Shown: piece by piece, positions 44,501 through 51,639 of the stretch
How the letters are laid out: each line of letters starts with the position of its first letter
Numbering within the stretch: the first letter of the stretch is position 1
Assembly: GCF_013283875.1 (NCBI RefSeq)
Contig: NZ_CP054139.1
Span: forward strand, 5,456,001 to 5,520,000
Direction: 5' to 3'
Length of the DNA: 64,000 nt
Origin: Mucilaginibacter mali
GTDB lineage: Bacteria; Bacteroidota; Bacteroidia; Sphingobacteriales; Sphingobacteriaceae
Program-made: the position numbers and the translations under genes
The notes under the pieces: generated by a model
The model's database searches: none
Seen by the model: the letters and a program-made list of their open reading frames with translations, nothing else
What the model was told of the DNA's origin: nothing

Positions 44501-44836
44501 AACGGTGCCCGCACGCCTTGGAACACCAGCGCCGACTTCCGCTTCACTCAGGACTTCAGCGTAGGCAGCGGTGCTAAAAAACAAATGTTAACCTTTACGT
44601 TTGATATCATTAACTTAACAAACCTGTTGAACCGTAACTGGGGCCACTACTATTTCTCTCCAAACACGTTCAACTCTACATCAAGTATCGGTTTAACCCG
44701 CAACGTTACGCCATCGTTTGCTAACGCTGCTACTACTTACCCTACTTACAAATTTGTTAACCCGGGTGTACCTTACGCGGTTGATCCGTTCCAGTCGCGT
44801 TACCAAATGCAGTTTGGTGTACGTTACACTTTCTAA
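41519..44836 (+). CDS. Oar-like TonB-dependent outer membrane receptor
   Basis: A signal peptide (about 1-22) leads into a carboxypeptidase-regulatory-like beta domain (GVISGKVTDAKGGTLPGVTISVVN, DGRYTITNV). A plug domain follows (SRSLQDLTRLTPQSNN, LDAIQDIQVYIAPYDI, GGSINAVTRSGTN) and then a large beta-barrel ending MQFGVRYTF with terminal Phe. The total of 1105 residues fits Oar-type receptors. No SusD follows. Compared with neighbours the codon choice looks strongly biased (AAC, GGT, CGT, CTG/TTA), suggesting high expression. The substrate is unknown. Confidence 0.92.
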   Translation: MKKLYFIIFSVLILGIANEANAQITTGVISGKVTDAKGGTLPGVTISVVNTSTGTRYGNQTNADGRYTITNVNPGGPYVITASFVGYKKQELTGITVNLGNATYNFQLLDESTALKEVVVKSTGGTTKTGASTRINPNQLRTMPSLSRSLQDLTRLTPQSNNNSFQGTNYRYNNVTLDGAINNDAIGFSPSLGGQNNVSGQVGSSTRTSPISLDAIQDIQVYIAPYDIKIGNVLGGSINAVTRSGTNTVTGSIYGFGRGAFMIGANRLPTNVGGDNASEPSAFHDFQFGGRLGLPIVKDKLFLFTNEEFARRQDPVIFAAGSAGSAGILSEQDAIDITKAFKSYTGGLDPGVYGNTTIFSNSNKFFNRLDWNINDKNQLTLRNNTITSTATNLERDQQNFRFSGIDYTSHNNSNSTVAELKSRFSNSVSNSFLLGYSNVHDYRDPNSSPALPQIEITGRTPGTTIFLGTDREAAIFDMHQKTFEITDNFTLNTGKHTFTFGTHNELYNITYNFVNSWNGRDAYSSIDAFTGAFNSNPATVTAFTPLRVRANFNYTNNTRDYILANPSAQFKVNLLSLYAQDEIQAADNFKLTGGLRIDYAGVPNKQPLSAKTTGAAVDPNYGTTFTYTKPSEIQNKYLDNIEFNGRLSFNYDINGDQSAVIRGGTGTFTGRVPFAWFGYAFYNNGNTYGAYDKNNINTTTNTITPGTNPTQAPANGGLGFVNQQVPAPNTSATGPTQVDMIDNNFKMPQVWRSSLAFDYKTQDQWRFSIEGIYTSVIHDLKFQQTNTTDQVTYYPYDVQKQQPIFVNTKPSANFTNAYLLSNTSEGKRYSITGQVGKTWPMGLNAEFSYTYGQSKDITNGIRNSMESNWQLNQALNPNSPTLAFSNFDVRHRIVANLSYKLTYGADKKNSSNFALFFNAASGTPYSFGFLPSAIDGTGQQVSLAYIPSVGETIKFFSTTPNTPSAAEQAMANAFDQYINADQYLSTRRGKFTERNGARTPWNTSADFRFTQDFSVGSGAKKQMLTFTFDIINLTNLLNRNWGHYYFSPNTFNSTSSIGLTRNVTPSFANAATTYPTYKFVNPGVPYAVDPFQSRYQMQFGVRYTF

Positions 44837-44866
44837 TACGTAAAGAGCAAACAATTAATAATACCA

Positions 44867-44900
44867 GCCCCGCTGCCATTTGGCAAGCGGGGCTTTTTTG
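44867..44900 (+). terminator. Rho-independent terminator after the Oar-like receptor
   Basis: GCCCCGCT (44867-44874) pairs with AGCGGGGC (44886-44893), with an inner GCC/GGC, then six T. The rest of the gap to 45125 shows no gene. Confidence 0.92.
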
Positions 44901-45125
44901 TTGGAAAGGCGCCCATTACGCAGAACTTTTTAAAGATATGTGAATATTGATGCCATTAGTAGAGAAATAGCATCTGCATGAAAATGAGATAAAACTTAGC
45001 GAAGGATTTTGCGCACAATAGCGTCTAATATGCAACGCGTAATTGTCCATAATTTGTCCGTTTAGTTTTTATATTAACTATTTGTATAAGTTGTAACTTT
45101 ACGTTAACCGATCATAATTAACGCC

Positions 45126-45827
45126 ATGAAAAAGCCTTCACCTAAAGCCGTTGCTCCACGGCTAAACTGTGACAAGGCCGGGTGCTTGCTGTGTTGCAGG
45201 GCCGGTCTTTTATTAATAATGCTGTTGCCTGCCTTTAAAACGCATGCGCAGGATTTTTTTCCCGAACAAAAAGATTACGCTGTAAGCGTGGGTACCGACC
45301 TGGAACTACCGGGCAAAAATCTTAGCGATTACCGGAAGGCAGTAGCGGCTAACGTAGGTATAATGCGCCTGCTGGACAGGTTTACAGTGGGTGTTAATTT
45401 TTCGTACCGCGAGTTTAGTCCCATTACCCCTGTTGTGGTAGAGCAAATAGACCCGGCGCACCAGTCTACCAGTACTTACTCCAGCTATAGTACCTTTTTA
45501 TTTTATTTAAGCGGCGCATATAATGTGTCGCTTTCCGAAAAAGTAAAAGCCTATGGCGGCCTGAACGTGGGTGTGGGCTACAACACATCATCGATCCTTT
45601 ATCAGCAGGATGATACTAACCTGTATTTTGGCGGTGGTGTTAAACAGCTTTATGCAGCCCCTAAACTGGGTTTAAGCTATGCTATAAATAATAATGTTGA
45701 TGTAGAAATACACGCGGCCTATAACCTGCTTGCGCAAACAGGAAACCTGACTAACCCTACAACCCATGTTACCCGCACCAGTTTTTCATCGCTAACTACG
45801 GGTTTGGGATTGATGTTTAAGTTTTGA
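45126..45827 (+). CDS. Outer membrane beta-barrel protein, 233 aa
   Basis: A long signal region with an unusual Cys-rich N-part (NCDKAGCLLCCRAG) leads to a cleavage-like site near THAQD. The mature part alternates hydrophobic and polar residues, with aromatics at strand ends (FTVGVNFSYREF, VKAYGGLNVGVGYN, VDVEIHAAYNLL). It closes TGLGLMFKF with terminal Phe, typical of an eight- to ten-stranded barrel (OmpW/OMP_b-brl type). No specific function is visible. Another Met further in could be the real start if the Cys-rich stretch is untranslated. Confidence 0.82.
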   Translation: MKKPSPKAVAPRLNCDKAGCLLCCRAGLLLIMLLPAFKTHAQDFFPEQKDYAVSVGTDLELPGKNLSDYRKAVAANVGIMRLLDRFTVGVNFSYREFSPITPVVVEQIDPAHQSTSTYSSYSTFLFYLSGAYNVSLSEKVKAYGGLNVGVGYNTSSILYQQDDTNLYFGGGVKQLYAAPKLGLSYAINNNVDVEIHAAYNLLAQTGNLTNPTTHVTRTSFSSLTTGLGLMFKF

Positions 45828-45835
45828 GGAAGACG

Positions 45836-45917
45836 GGAAGACCGGAAGACAGGAAGTCCGCAAGTATAAGCAAATCCTGTCTTCCGGACTTTCCCACTTG
45901 CGGACTTCCGGTCTTCC
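45836..45917. repeat. GGAAGACCGG palindromic repeat
   Basis: Two perfect nested pairs occur between convergent genes: GGAAGACCGG (45836-45845) with CCGGTCTTCC (45908-45917), and GGAAGTCCGCAAGT (45852-45865) with ACTTGCGGACTTCC (45896-45909). Confidence 0.88.
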
Positions 45918-45932
45918 AGTCTTTCGGACTAA

Positions 45933-47690
45933 CTACAAATTCTTCCCCAGTTTTTCCAACATTTCGTGGGGTACGTTGTGCAGGTCTAACACCAGGAAGC
46001 CATCAAGGCAATCGGCAAACTTAGGGTCGATATTGAAGCAGATGATCTTGGCGTTCAGGGCGATGTATTGGCGCAGCAGCACCGGTACCTTCATGTTGCG
46101 GGTTTCTACTTCAGATATAATGCTATCCAAGCCCTTCAACGAATCGTCGGCCCCGGCCATCAGCAGATCGGTATCTATTTTGGAAAAATCAACCTTAAAC
46201 TTCTTTCTCGGCCGCACATATTGCGCCATATCATGGTCGAAATGGTTTTTGGTGATGTAATCGACAATCAACGATTTAGAAAACTTGCTGAAGGTATTGC
46301 TGATGCTCACCGGGCCAATGAGGTAACGGTAGCGCGGATTGTCGATCAGGTATTTCAAAATACCCTTCCATAGCAGGAACAGCGGCAAGGCCTTGCCCTG
46401 GTATTCGGCACGGATAAATGAGCGGCCCAGTTCAAGGCTGCGCTTTAATACAGATGTAAACTGACCTTTGATCTTAAATACCTCTGCCGTATAAAAACCT
46501 TTTTTGCCGCGGCTATAAAATATCTCATCGCCCAGGCCAATACGGTAGGCGCCTACGATGAGTTTGGTCTCCACATCCCATATAAACAGGTGATGATAAT
46601 AGATATCATACTCGTCCAGGTCGATGCTTTTATTGGTGCCCTCGCCCACCTCCCGAAAGGTAATCTCGCGCAGGCGGCCTATCTCGCGGATGATATTTGG
46701 AATAAGCGATGTTGGCGCGATATATACCTCGTAGTTTTTTTCGGTCCACACCAGGTGGTCTTCGCGCAGTGGTTCCACTTCGCGTTCAATAATGCTGCGG
46801 TCGGTCTCAAAGGCCACCTCTTCCGGATCCTGCTTTATTTTAAACAGGTTGCGGGGACTAAATAACTTCTTTTCCTCCTCAAGCCCCGTGCCCAGCGCGT
46901 AAGTCTTGGCGCGCAGGTAGTTAAGTAGCTTGGTGGGGTTGTTACTATCGGGCACATCGGCAATATGTATCGGCTTACCGATGCGCAATTTAATGGTGTG
47001 GCCATGCTTGTTAAACAACTCGGATGGTAACTTGGCCGTACGCAGCGCCGGGTGGATCATGCTCAGCAGGTTGAACAATAACCCGTTGTTGCCATGGAAG
47101 TAAATAGGCACCACCGGTACCTTGGCCTTGGCAATAATTTTACCTACCACCGGGTGCCACTTGCGGTCGGTTACCTGTTGCTGTTCAATTTTATAGGTAG
47201 ATACCTCGCCGGCCGGGAATATCCCGATGGGGGTGCCGTTCTTCAATAACTCCAGCGTGCTTTTCAACCCGCTGATGCTGGATGAATGGTCGATGTTCTC
47301 GAAGGGGTTTACGGCGATAAAGTAATCGCTCAGATTAGGGATCTTCTTCAGCAGGAAGTTGGCCATCAGCTTGGCATCGGGCCGGGCCATGCAAAGTATT
47401 TTTAATAATACCATACCCTCAATGCCGCCGTAAGGGTGGTTGGCAATGGCTATAAAGGCGCCATCAGAGGGAATGTTCTTCAGCTCGCGCTCGTCAAAAT
47501 CAATAGTAACGCCCACGCCCTCTAAAATGGCGTCCACAAATTCGGGGCCTTGCTTGGGCTGGGCCTGGGCAAACAGATCGTTCACCTGGTTTATCTTCAT
47601 GATCTCCATCAGCAAGGCTGCCAGGCCGGGCATTTTCAACTTATCCAGCTTGGTGGCTTTGGCAAATTCTTCTTTAGTGATGATCTTCAT
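45933..47690 (-). CDS. olsF: OlsF-like bifunctional acyltransferase (PlsC domain fused to GNAT/hemolysin-like domain)
   Basis: Two acyltransferase modules are fused in 585 residues. The N-terminal one (about 60-290) is PlsC-like: AIANHPYGGIEGMVLL, FPAGEVSTY and VPVVPIYFHGNNG. The C-terminal one (about 320-530) resembles the OlsB/hemolysin GNAT group: REITFREVGEGTNKSIDLDEYD, FIWDVETKLIVGAYRIGLG, LGRSFIRAEYQGKALPLFLLWKGI. OlsF of Serratia and Flavobacterium makes ornithine lipids with this architecture. The His block here reads NHPYGGIE, so Glu stands where many relatives have Asp. The product could be an ornithine or glycine lipid. The symbol is by similarity only. Confidence 0.85.
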   Translation of the reverse strand: MKIITKEEFAKATKLDKLKMPGLAALLMEIMKINQVNDLFAQAQPKQGPEFVDAILEGVGVTIDFDERELKNIPSDGAFIAIANHPYGGIEGMVLLKILCMARPDAKLMANFLLKKIPNLSDYFIAVNPFENIDHSSSISGLKSTLELLKNGTPIGIFPAGEVSTYKIEQQQVTDRKWHPVVGKIIAKAKVPVVPIYFHGNNGLLFNLLSMIHPALRTAKLPSELFNKHGHTIKLRIGKPIHIADVPDSNNPTKLLNYLRAKTYALGTGLEEEKKLFSPRNLFKIKQDPEEVAFETDRSIIEREVEPLREDHLVWTEKNYEVYIAPTSLIPNIIREIGRLREITFREVGEGTNKSIDLDEYDIYYHHLFIWDVETKLIVGAYRIGLGDEIFYSRGKKGFYTAEVFKIKGQFTSVLKRSLELGRSFIRAEYQGKALPLFLLWKGILKYLIDNPRYRYLIGPVSISNTFSKFSKSLIVDYITKNHFDHDMAQYVRPRKKFKVDFSKIDTDLLMAGADDSLKGLDSIISEVETRNMKVPVLLRQYIALNAKIICFNIDPKFADCLDGFLVLDLHNVPHEMLEKLGKNL

Positions 47691-47763
47691 GTTTTCCGGT
47701 AGTAGCGTTTAATAGGTAAATATCCTTAAATTTTATTTAATTTACAGCACATAGCGTTCGCCC

Positions 47764-48600
47764 ATGTCCTTATCGCCAAAAAAATACTTTTCGGTTACCA
47801 AAAAAGAGTGGAACGGTTTAGTTGTGCTGATGATCCTTATCGCATTGGTTTTAGTTGCACCGTACGTGTATCAATCATTTCACAAAAATGAGACCATTGA
47901 TGTGAAGGACTTCAATGCCGCCGTAGCCCGGTTGAAGGGTACCGGGTTGGTAGACAGCAATACTACTGCAAACGCTACACCCTTTCGCTTTAACCCCAAC
48001 AACCTGCCGCCCCAACAATGGGCAAAGTTGGGCCTTACCGAACAACAGATAGGCACCATTAAAAACTACGAAGCAAAAGGTGGTCACTTTAACAGCAAGG
48101 CCGATCTGAAGAAGATGTACAGCATCAGCGCCGAGGATTATAAGCGACTGGCTCCCTACATCGATCTGCCCGAAAAAGCGGGATACGTGGAAAAAACAAA
48201 CGCCGTGGTAGAGATCAATAGCGCTGACACTTTAAAACTAATGCAGATCCGCGGTATAGGCAGCGGGTATGCCAGGCTCATCATCCGTTACCGCGACAGG
48301 CTGGGCGGCTTTTACAAGAAGGAACAACTAAAGGAAGTGGCCGGATTAGATTCGCTGACTTACCAGGATATCATCCCTTTTATAAAGGTGGATGAGGCTA
48401 AGATCATTAAAATAGACCTGAACAAGGCCACCCAGAATAGCCTTGCCGTGTTCCCGTACCTAAGTTACAAGCAACGTAATGCCATTGTTGAATACCGTAA
48501 TCAACACGGCGATTATAAAGAATTAGCCGACTTAAAGAACATTCCTATTATAGATGATGTACTTTTGCGTAAAATTGAACCCTACATCAGTTTGAAATGA
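47764..48600 (+). CDS. ComEA-like helix-hairpin-helix membrane protein
   Basis: One N-terminal membrane span (about 18-38) precedes three helix-hairpin-helix units. The first is about residues 85-135 (LTEQQIGTIKNYEAKGG, FNSKADLKKMYSISAEDY). The second is about 150-205 (EINSADTLKLMQIRGIGSGYARLIIRYRDRLGGF). The third is about 220-275 (DLNKATQNSLAVFPYLSYKQRNAIVEYRN). ComEA uses such domains to bind DNA during uptake. Here three copies and an anchor suggest binding of DNA outside the cytoplasm, but competence is unproven. Its stop overlaps the apt start by 4 nt. Confidence 0.88.
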   Translation: MSLSPKKYFSVTKKEWNGLVVLMILIALVLVAPYVYQSFHKNETIDVKDFNAAVARLKGTGLVDSNTTANATPFRFNPNNLPPQQWAKLGLTEQQIGTIKNYEAKGGHFNSKADLKKMYSISAEDYKRLAPYIDLPEKAGYVEKTNAVVEINSADTLKLMQIRGIGSGYARLIIRYRDRLGGFYKKEQLKEVAGLDSLTYQDIIPFIKVDEAKIIKIDLNKATQNSLAVFPYLSYKQRNAIVEYRNQHGDYKELADLKNIPIIDDVLLRKIEPYISLK

Positions 48601-49124
48601 TTGCAGAAGAAATAAAGAAAGCCATCAGGGATATCCCTGACTTCCCGAAGCCGGGTATTGTTTTTAAAGATATTACACCGATATTAAAAGACGCCGCCCT
48701 GTGCGACCGCATACTGGACGCTTTTGCCGAGCAACTAAAAGATACCAAAATAGATGTGGTGGCCGGTGTAGAAAGCCGTGGCTTTTTGTTCGGTTTATCG
48801 TTGGCAGGCCGCTTAGGCGTGCCCTTCATACCCGTGCGCAAGGCCGGCAAGCTGCCATTCACCATCAAGCAAAAAGCCTATAAGCTGGAGTATGGCACCG
48901 CCACCATCGAACTGCATACCGATGCTTTTGAACCCGGTCAGCACATATTGATACACGACGACCTGCTGGCCACCGGCGGCACGGTAACCGCCGCCAGCGA
49001 ACTGATACAGGAAATGGGCGGCATAGTGGCGGGCTTTAGCTTTGTTGTGGGGCTTGGCTTTTTAAATGGGCGGGAAAGGATAGCGCCTATTAATGATAAT
49101 ATTTTGGTGCTGGCAGATTATTGA
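48597..49124 (+). CDS. apt: Adenine phosphoribosyltransferase
   Basis: Apt salvages adenine with PRPP to give AMP. The protein starts IRDIPDFPKPGIVFKDITPIL, the family N-terminus. It carries VAGVESRGFLFG, PVRKAGKLP and the PRPP loop ILIHDDLLATGGT. At 175 residues it is complete and cytoplasmic. The 4-nt ATGA overlap with the ComEA-like gene implies coupled translation, although no functional link is known. Confidence 0.97.
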   Translation: MIAEEIKKAIRDIPDFPKPGIVFKDITPILKDAALCDRILDAFAEQLKDTKIDVVAGVESRGFLFGLSLAGRLGVPFIPVRKAGKLPFTIKQKAYKLEYGTATIELHTDAFEPGQHILIHDDLLATGGTVTAASELIQEMGGIVAGFSFVVGLGFLNGRERIAPINDNILVLADY

Positions 49125-49170
49125 GTGGCTGCGCCAGAGATTAGTTGATTAGAGATTAGGTTAAAAAAAT

Positions 49171-49265
49171 TGTCATGCCGAACTTGTTTCGGCATCCCAT
49201 CTGATTAGTAACACCCATGCATAAGTACCTTGTATGTGGGGTGCCGAAACAAGTTCGGTATGACA
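49171..49265. repeat. GTCATGCCGAAC-type palindromic repeat
   Basis: The 24-nt arm at 49171-49194 (starting TGTCATGCCGAACTTG) matches the complement of 49242-49265 with one mismatch. It is another GTCAT-bounded intergenic element. Confidence 0.88.
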
Positions 49266-49281
49266 GACTAAAATTGAAAAC

Positions 49282-49536
49282 ATGTTAAACAAAAACAATA
49301 TACCCACCGGCATCCTTATAGGCTTGATCCTGCCGGTAATATCGGCCTTAATACTGGAACTTGGTTTTAAGGATTGGATCTACTTCCACCGTGGCTTACC
49401 TTACTTCGCGGTGGTGGCCGCCAATTTGGTCATCATCAGGATACTGGCTAAAAAGGGGCAGGACAGGACGGCTTCCGGCATCATGATCGTTAGTTTTGTG
49501 TTTATGGTGTTGGTTTATTTTTTCAGGTACAGATAA
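49282..49536 (+). CDS. Small three-span membrane protein upstream of lpxB
   Basis: The 84-residue protein has three hydrophobic segments (about 10-27, 38-52 and 64-81) and basic turns (LAKKGQDR, FFRYR at the end). No known family is recognised. Its stop codon directly abuts the lpxB start codon, so the two genes are cotranscribed. A role near lipid A synthesis is suggested by context only. Confidence 0.8.
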   Translation: MLNKNNIPTGILIGLILPVISALILELGFKDWIYFHRGLPYFAVVAANLVIIRILAKKGQDRTASGIMIVSFVFMVLVYFFRYR

Positions 49537-50643
49537 ATGAAGTATTACCTGGTAGCGGGCGAGGCCTCGGGCGATCTGCATGGCGCCAACCTGATGAAGG
49601 CGCTAAAGGAACGCGACCCTGATGCCGATTTCCGGTATTTTGGTGGCGACCTGATGCAGGCGCAGGGTGGCACGCTGGTTAAGCACTATGCCGATATGGC
49701 CTTTATGGGCTTTACCGAGGTGTTGATGAACCTGCGCGCCATCTTTAAAAATCTGGCTGCCTGCAAAGCCGATATCAGCGCCTGGCAACCCGATGTCGTG
49801 ATCCTGGTCGACTTCCCGGGCTTTAACCTTAAAATATCCGAATACGCTAAAAAGCAGGGCTTTAAAACCTGCTATTACATATCGCCCAAAGTTTGGGCCT
49901 GGAACCAAAAGCGGGTACTGAAGATCAAACGGGTGGTAGATCACCTGTTCTGTATACTGCCTTTTGAGGTTGATTTTTATAAAAAATGGGGCATGAAGGT
50001 AGATTATGTAGGCAACCCCCTGCTGGATGCCGTCTCGGCCTTCACGCCCGGTCCTGATTTTTTAACGGAGCATCATTTAGGCGATAAACCCATCATTGCC
50101 CTGTTGCCCGGCAGCCGCAAGCAGGAGATCAGCCGCCTGCTGCCCGATATGGTGCAGGTGGCCGTAAGGTTTCCGCAGTACCAGTTTGTAATAGCCGGCG
50201 CGCCATCGTTCAACGCCGGGTATTACAACAAATACCTTGGTGGGCAAAATATCCCCATTGTTTTTAATGCCACTTACAACTTGCTTACAAACGCCCGTGC
50301 AGCAGTAGTTGCATCAGGTACGGCCATGCTGGAAACGGCCTTATTTAATGTGCCGCAGGTGGTGGTTTATAAGGGTGGAGCCATTAGTATTGCCATAGGC
50401 CGCATGGTTATCGCCGTAAAATACATCTCGCTGGTGAACCTGATTATGGATAAGCCGGTAGTGAAGGAATTGATACAAGGCGATTGCAATCCCGGGCAGA
50501 TCAGCGCTGAACTAAATCAGCTGGCTGCCGACACCCCGCACCGCACCCAAATGCTGGCCGATTACGATGAACTGGATCTCCGCATGGGGCAACCCGGCGC
50601 ATCGGGTAAAACGGCGGATTTGATTATTGGGTATATGAGGTAG
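49537..50643 (+). CDS. lpxB: Lipid-A-disaccharide synthase
   Basis: LpxB joins UDP-2,3-diacylglucosamine and lipid X to form the lipid A disaccharide. The protein begins YYLVAGEASGDLHGANLM, a family hallmark. It continues with MGFTEVLMNL, VVILVDFPGFNLKISEYAK, CYYISPKVWAWNQKRV, IALLPGSRKQEI and ASGTAMLETALFNVPQVVVYK. At 368 residues it is complete. It is a peripheral cytoplasmic membrane enzyme and shows that the organism makes lipid A. Confidence 0.97.
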   Translation: MKYYLVAGEASGDLHGANLMKALKERDPDADFRYFGGDLMQAQGGTLVKHYADMAFMGFTEVLMNLRAIFKNLAACKADISAWQPDVVILVDFPGFNLKISEYAKKQGFKTCYYISPKVWAWNQKRVLKIKRVVDHLFCILPFEVDFYKKWGMKVDYVGNPLLDAVSAFTPGPDFLTEHHLGDKPIIALLPGSRKQEISRLLPDMVQVAVRFPQYQFVIAGAPSFNAGYYNKYLGGQNIPIVFNATYNLLTNARAAVVASGTAMLETALFNVPQVVVYKGGAISIAIGRMVIAVKYISLVNLIMDKPVVKELIQGDCNPGQISAELNQLAADTPHRTQMLADYDELDLRMGQPGASGKTADLIIGYMR

Positions 50644-50649
50644 GTAATT

Positions 50650-50774
50650 TAACCACAAAGAACACAAAGAAGTACCGTACTCATTAGCACAAAGGTCATA
50701 AAGAGATTTTTGTGCTGATGAGTTAAATCTTTGTGTTCTTTATGCAAAATCTTCGTGCCCTTTGTGGTTAAATT
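50650..50774. repeat. ACCACAAAG / CTTTGTGG inverted repeat
   Basis: ACCACAAAGAACACAAAG (50651-50668) faces CTTTGTGTTCTTTATG (50729-50744) and TTTGTGGTTAAAT (50761-50773), with GCACAAAGGTC/TTTTTGTGC inside. It belongs to the word family at 27066 and 38825. Confidence 0.82.
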
Positions 50775-50813
50775 GCCGCCACGGCTCACCACCGGGCAAC
50801 AGACTTAAAAAGC

Positions 50814-50840
50814 AAAACCCTCTGTGCTTAACACAAAGGG
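50814..50840 (-). terminator. Terminator of the small-gene group
   Basis: On the minus strand CCCTTTGTG (50832-50840) pairs with CACAGAGGG (50818-50826), one G-T pair, followed by TTTTGC. It lies 55 nt beyond the last small gene. Confidence 0.7.
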
Positions 50841-50895
50841 CTCTGCCGTTTTCATAGATAATGTAGTAGAATTTGATAGGTAGATGTATGATAGA

Positions 50896-51051
50896 TCAGG
50901 CGGCGATGAGCTGTTGCTGCTCGCCAACCTTACGTATGTTATTGTTTTTAGCGCGGAAGGCTTTCAGGTCTTCCATTAGCAGGTCCATCAATTGCTGATC
51001 GAACTTGGCGACTAATTTACTTGGGGCGGTTTTTGCGGTGTAAGTTTTCAT
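50896..51051 (-). CDS. Small hypothetical protein, 51 aa, paralogue of the next gene
   Basis: The product runs from MKTYTAKTAPSKLVAKFD to EQQQLIAA. A central segment SKLVAKFDQQLMDLLMEDL aligns with SKLMARFDEELKNILVNDL in the gene 35 nt upstream, with most positions identical or conservative. This argues that both are real genes. It is predicted amphipathic-helical and charged, with no signal peptide and no Cys. No family is recognised. It is too short for most gene callers. A terminator lies just downstream. Confidence 0.65.
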   Translation of the reverse strand: MKTYTAKTAPSKLVAKFDQQLMDLLMEDLKAFRAKNNNIRKVGEQQQLIAA

Positions 51052-51086
51052 ATAGTTAAATGTTTTGGCAGGTTGACGTTTTTTTA

Positions 51087-51245
51087 TTAAGCTGCTTTTA
51101 AGCGGTTGTTCAGGCTGTTTTGAATGGTGCTTACCAACTGGTTGTGGTTGTTGCGGGCCGACAGATCATTTACCAGGATGTTTTTCAGTTCCTCGTCAAA
51201 GCGGGCCATCAGTTTGCTTACGTTGAATTTCTTTTGGTTTTTCAT
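51087..51245 (-). CDS. Small hypothetical protein, 52 aa, paralogue of its neighbour
   Basis: The product starts MKNQKKFNVSKLMARFDEEL and ends NNRLKAA. It shares the SKL(V/M)A(K/R)FD core with the 51-aa gene 35 nt downstream. The rest is Asn/Gln-rich and helical. No signal peptide is present. It follows the 60-aa gene by 32 nt on the same strand, so all three may be one transcript. Function is unknown. Confidence 0.65.
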   Translation of the reverse strand: MKNQKKFNVSKLMARFDEELKNILVNDLSARNNHNQLVSTIQNSLNNRLKAA

Positions 51246-51277
51246 AGTGGTAATGTTTTGCTGAATGTGGTATTTAA

Positions 51278-51460
51278 CTAATTCTTTTTTTCCTTGTCAA
51301 TATGATCGGTTTCGCTGAGGTTGTCCTTGCGGCGCTTCGCCTCTTCGTATTGCCTCTCGATCTGCTCCTTATCGCGCGCATCCGAAGGCTGGTTGGGGTG
51401 CAGCGGGTCTTCCCACTCTTTTTCCCCTTCAGGCGTTGTTTGTTTTTTCGCGGTCGACAT
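51278..51460 (-). CDS. Small hydrophilic protein, 60 aa
   Basis: The protein is almost wholly charged or polar (about half Lys/Glu/Asp/Arg/Gln). It opens MSTAKKQTTPEGEKEWEDP, passes a Pro/Asn-rich turn (HPNQPSD) and continues as a charged helix (KEQIERQYEEAKRRKD). It looks intrinsically disordered or coiled. It is the first gene of the small minus-strand group. No characterised family is recognised. Such small proteins are common in Sphingobacteriaceae genomes, in my recollection. Confidence 0.65.
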   Translation of the reverse strand: MSTAKKQTTPEGEKEWEDPLHPNQPSDARDKEQIERQYEEAKRRKDNLSETDHIDKEKKN

Positions 51461-51549
51461 ATTGCTTATTAATTGATGTGTTAGCTATTATTCCAATTCA
51501 GTGCCAAAAATTAAATTCGGACGAAAAATTTGTCATAATCATGTCCTGT

Positions 51550-51581
51550 AAAACAAAAAAACACGCCGGATAGCGTGTTTT
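51550..51581 (-). terminator. Rho-independent terminator after the MFS gene
   Basis: AAACACGC (51559-51566) pairs with GCGTGTTT (51573-51580) around CGGATA. Read on the minus strand, it ends in a long T-tract. It separates the MFS gene from the small-gene group. Confidence 0.88.
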
Positions 51582-51639
51582 GTATGGTGCAGTTGACAAT
51601 TTGATTACAATAAAACCTACACTGTGTTTTGTAGAGTAG

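Noticed and set aside
50896..51245. Possible RiPP precursor peptides
   Set aside because: The openings loosely resemble leader peptides, but there are no Cys, no Gly-Gly site, no Ser/Thr-rich core and no maturation or export genes nearby.
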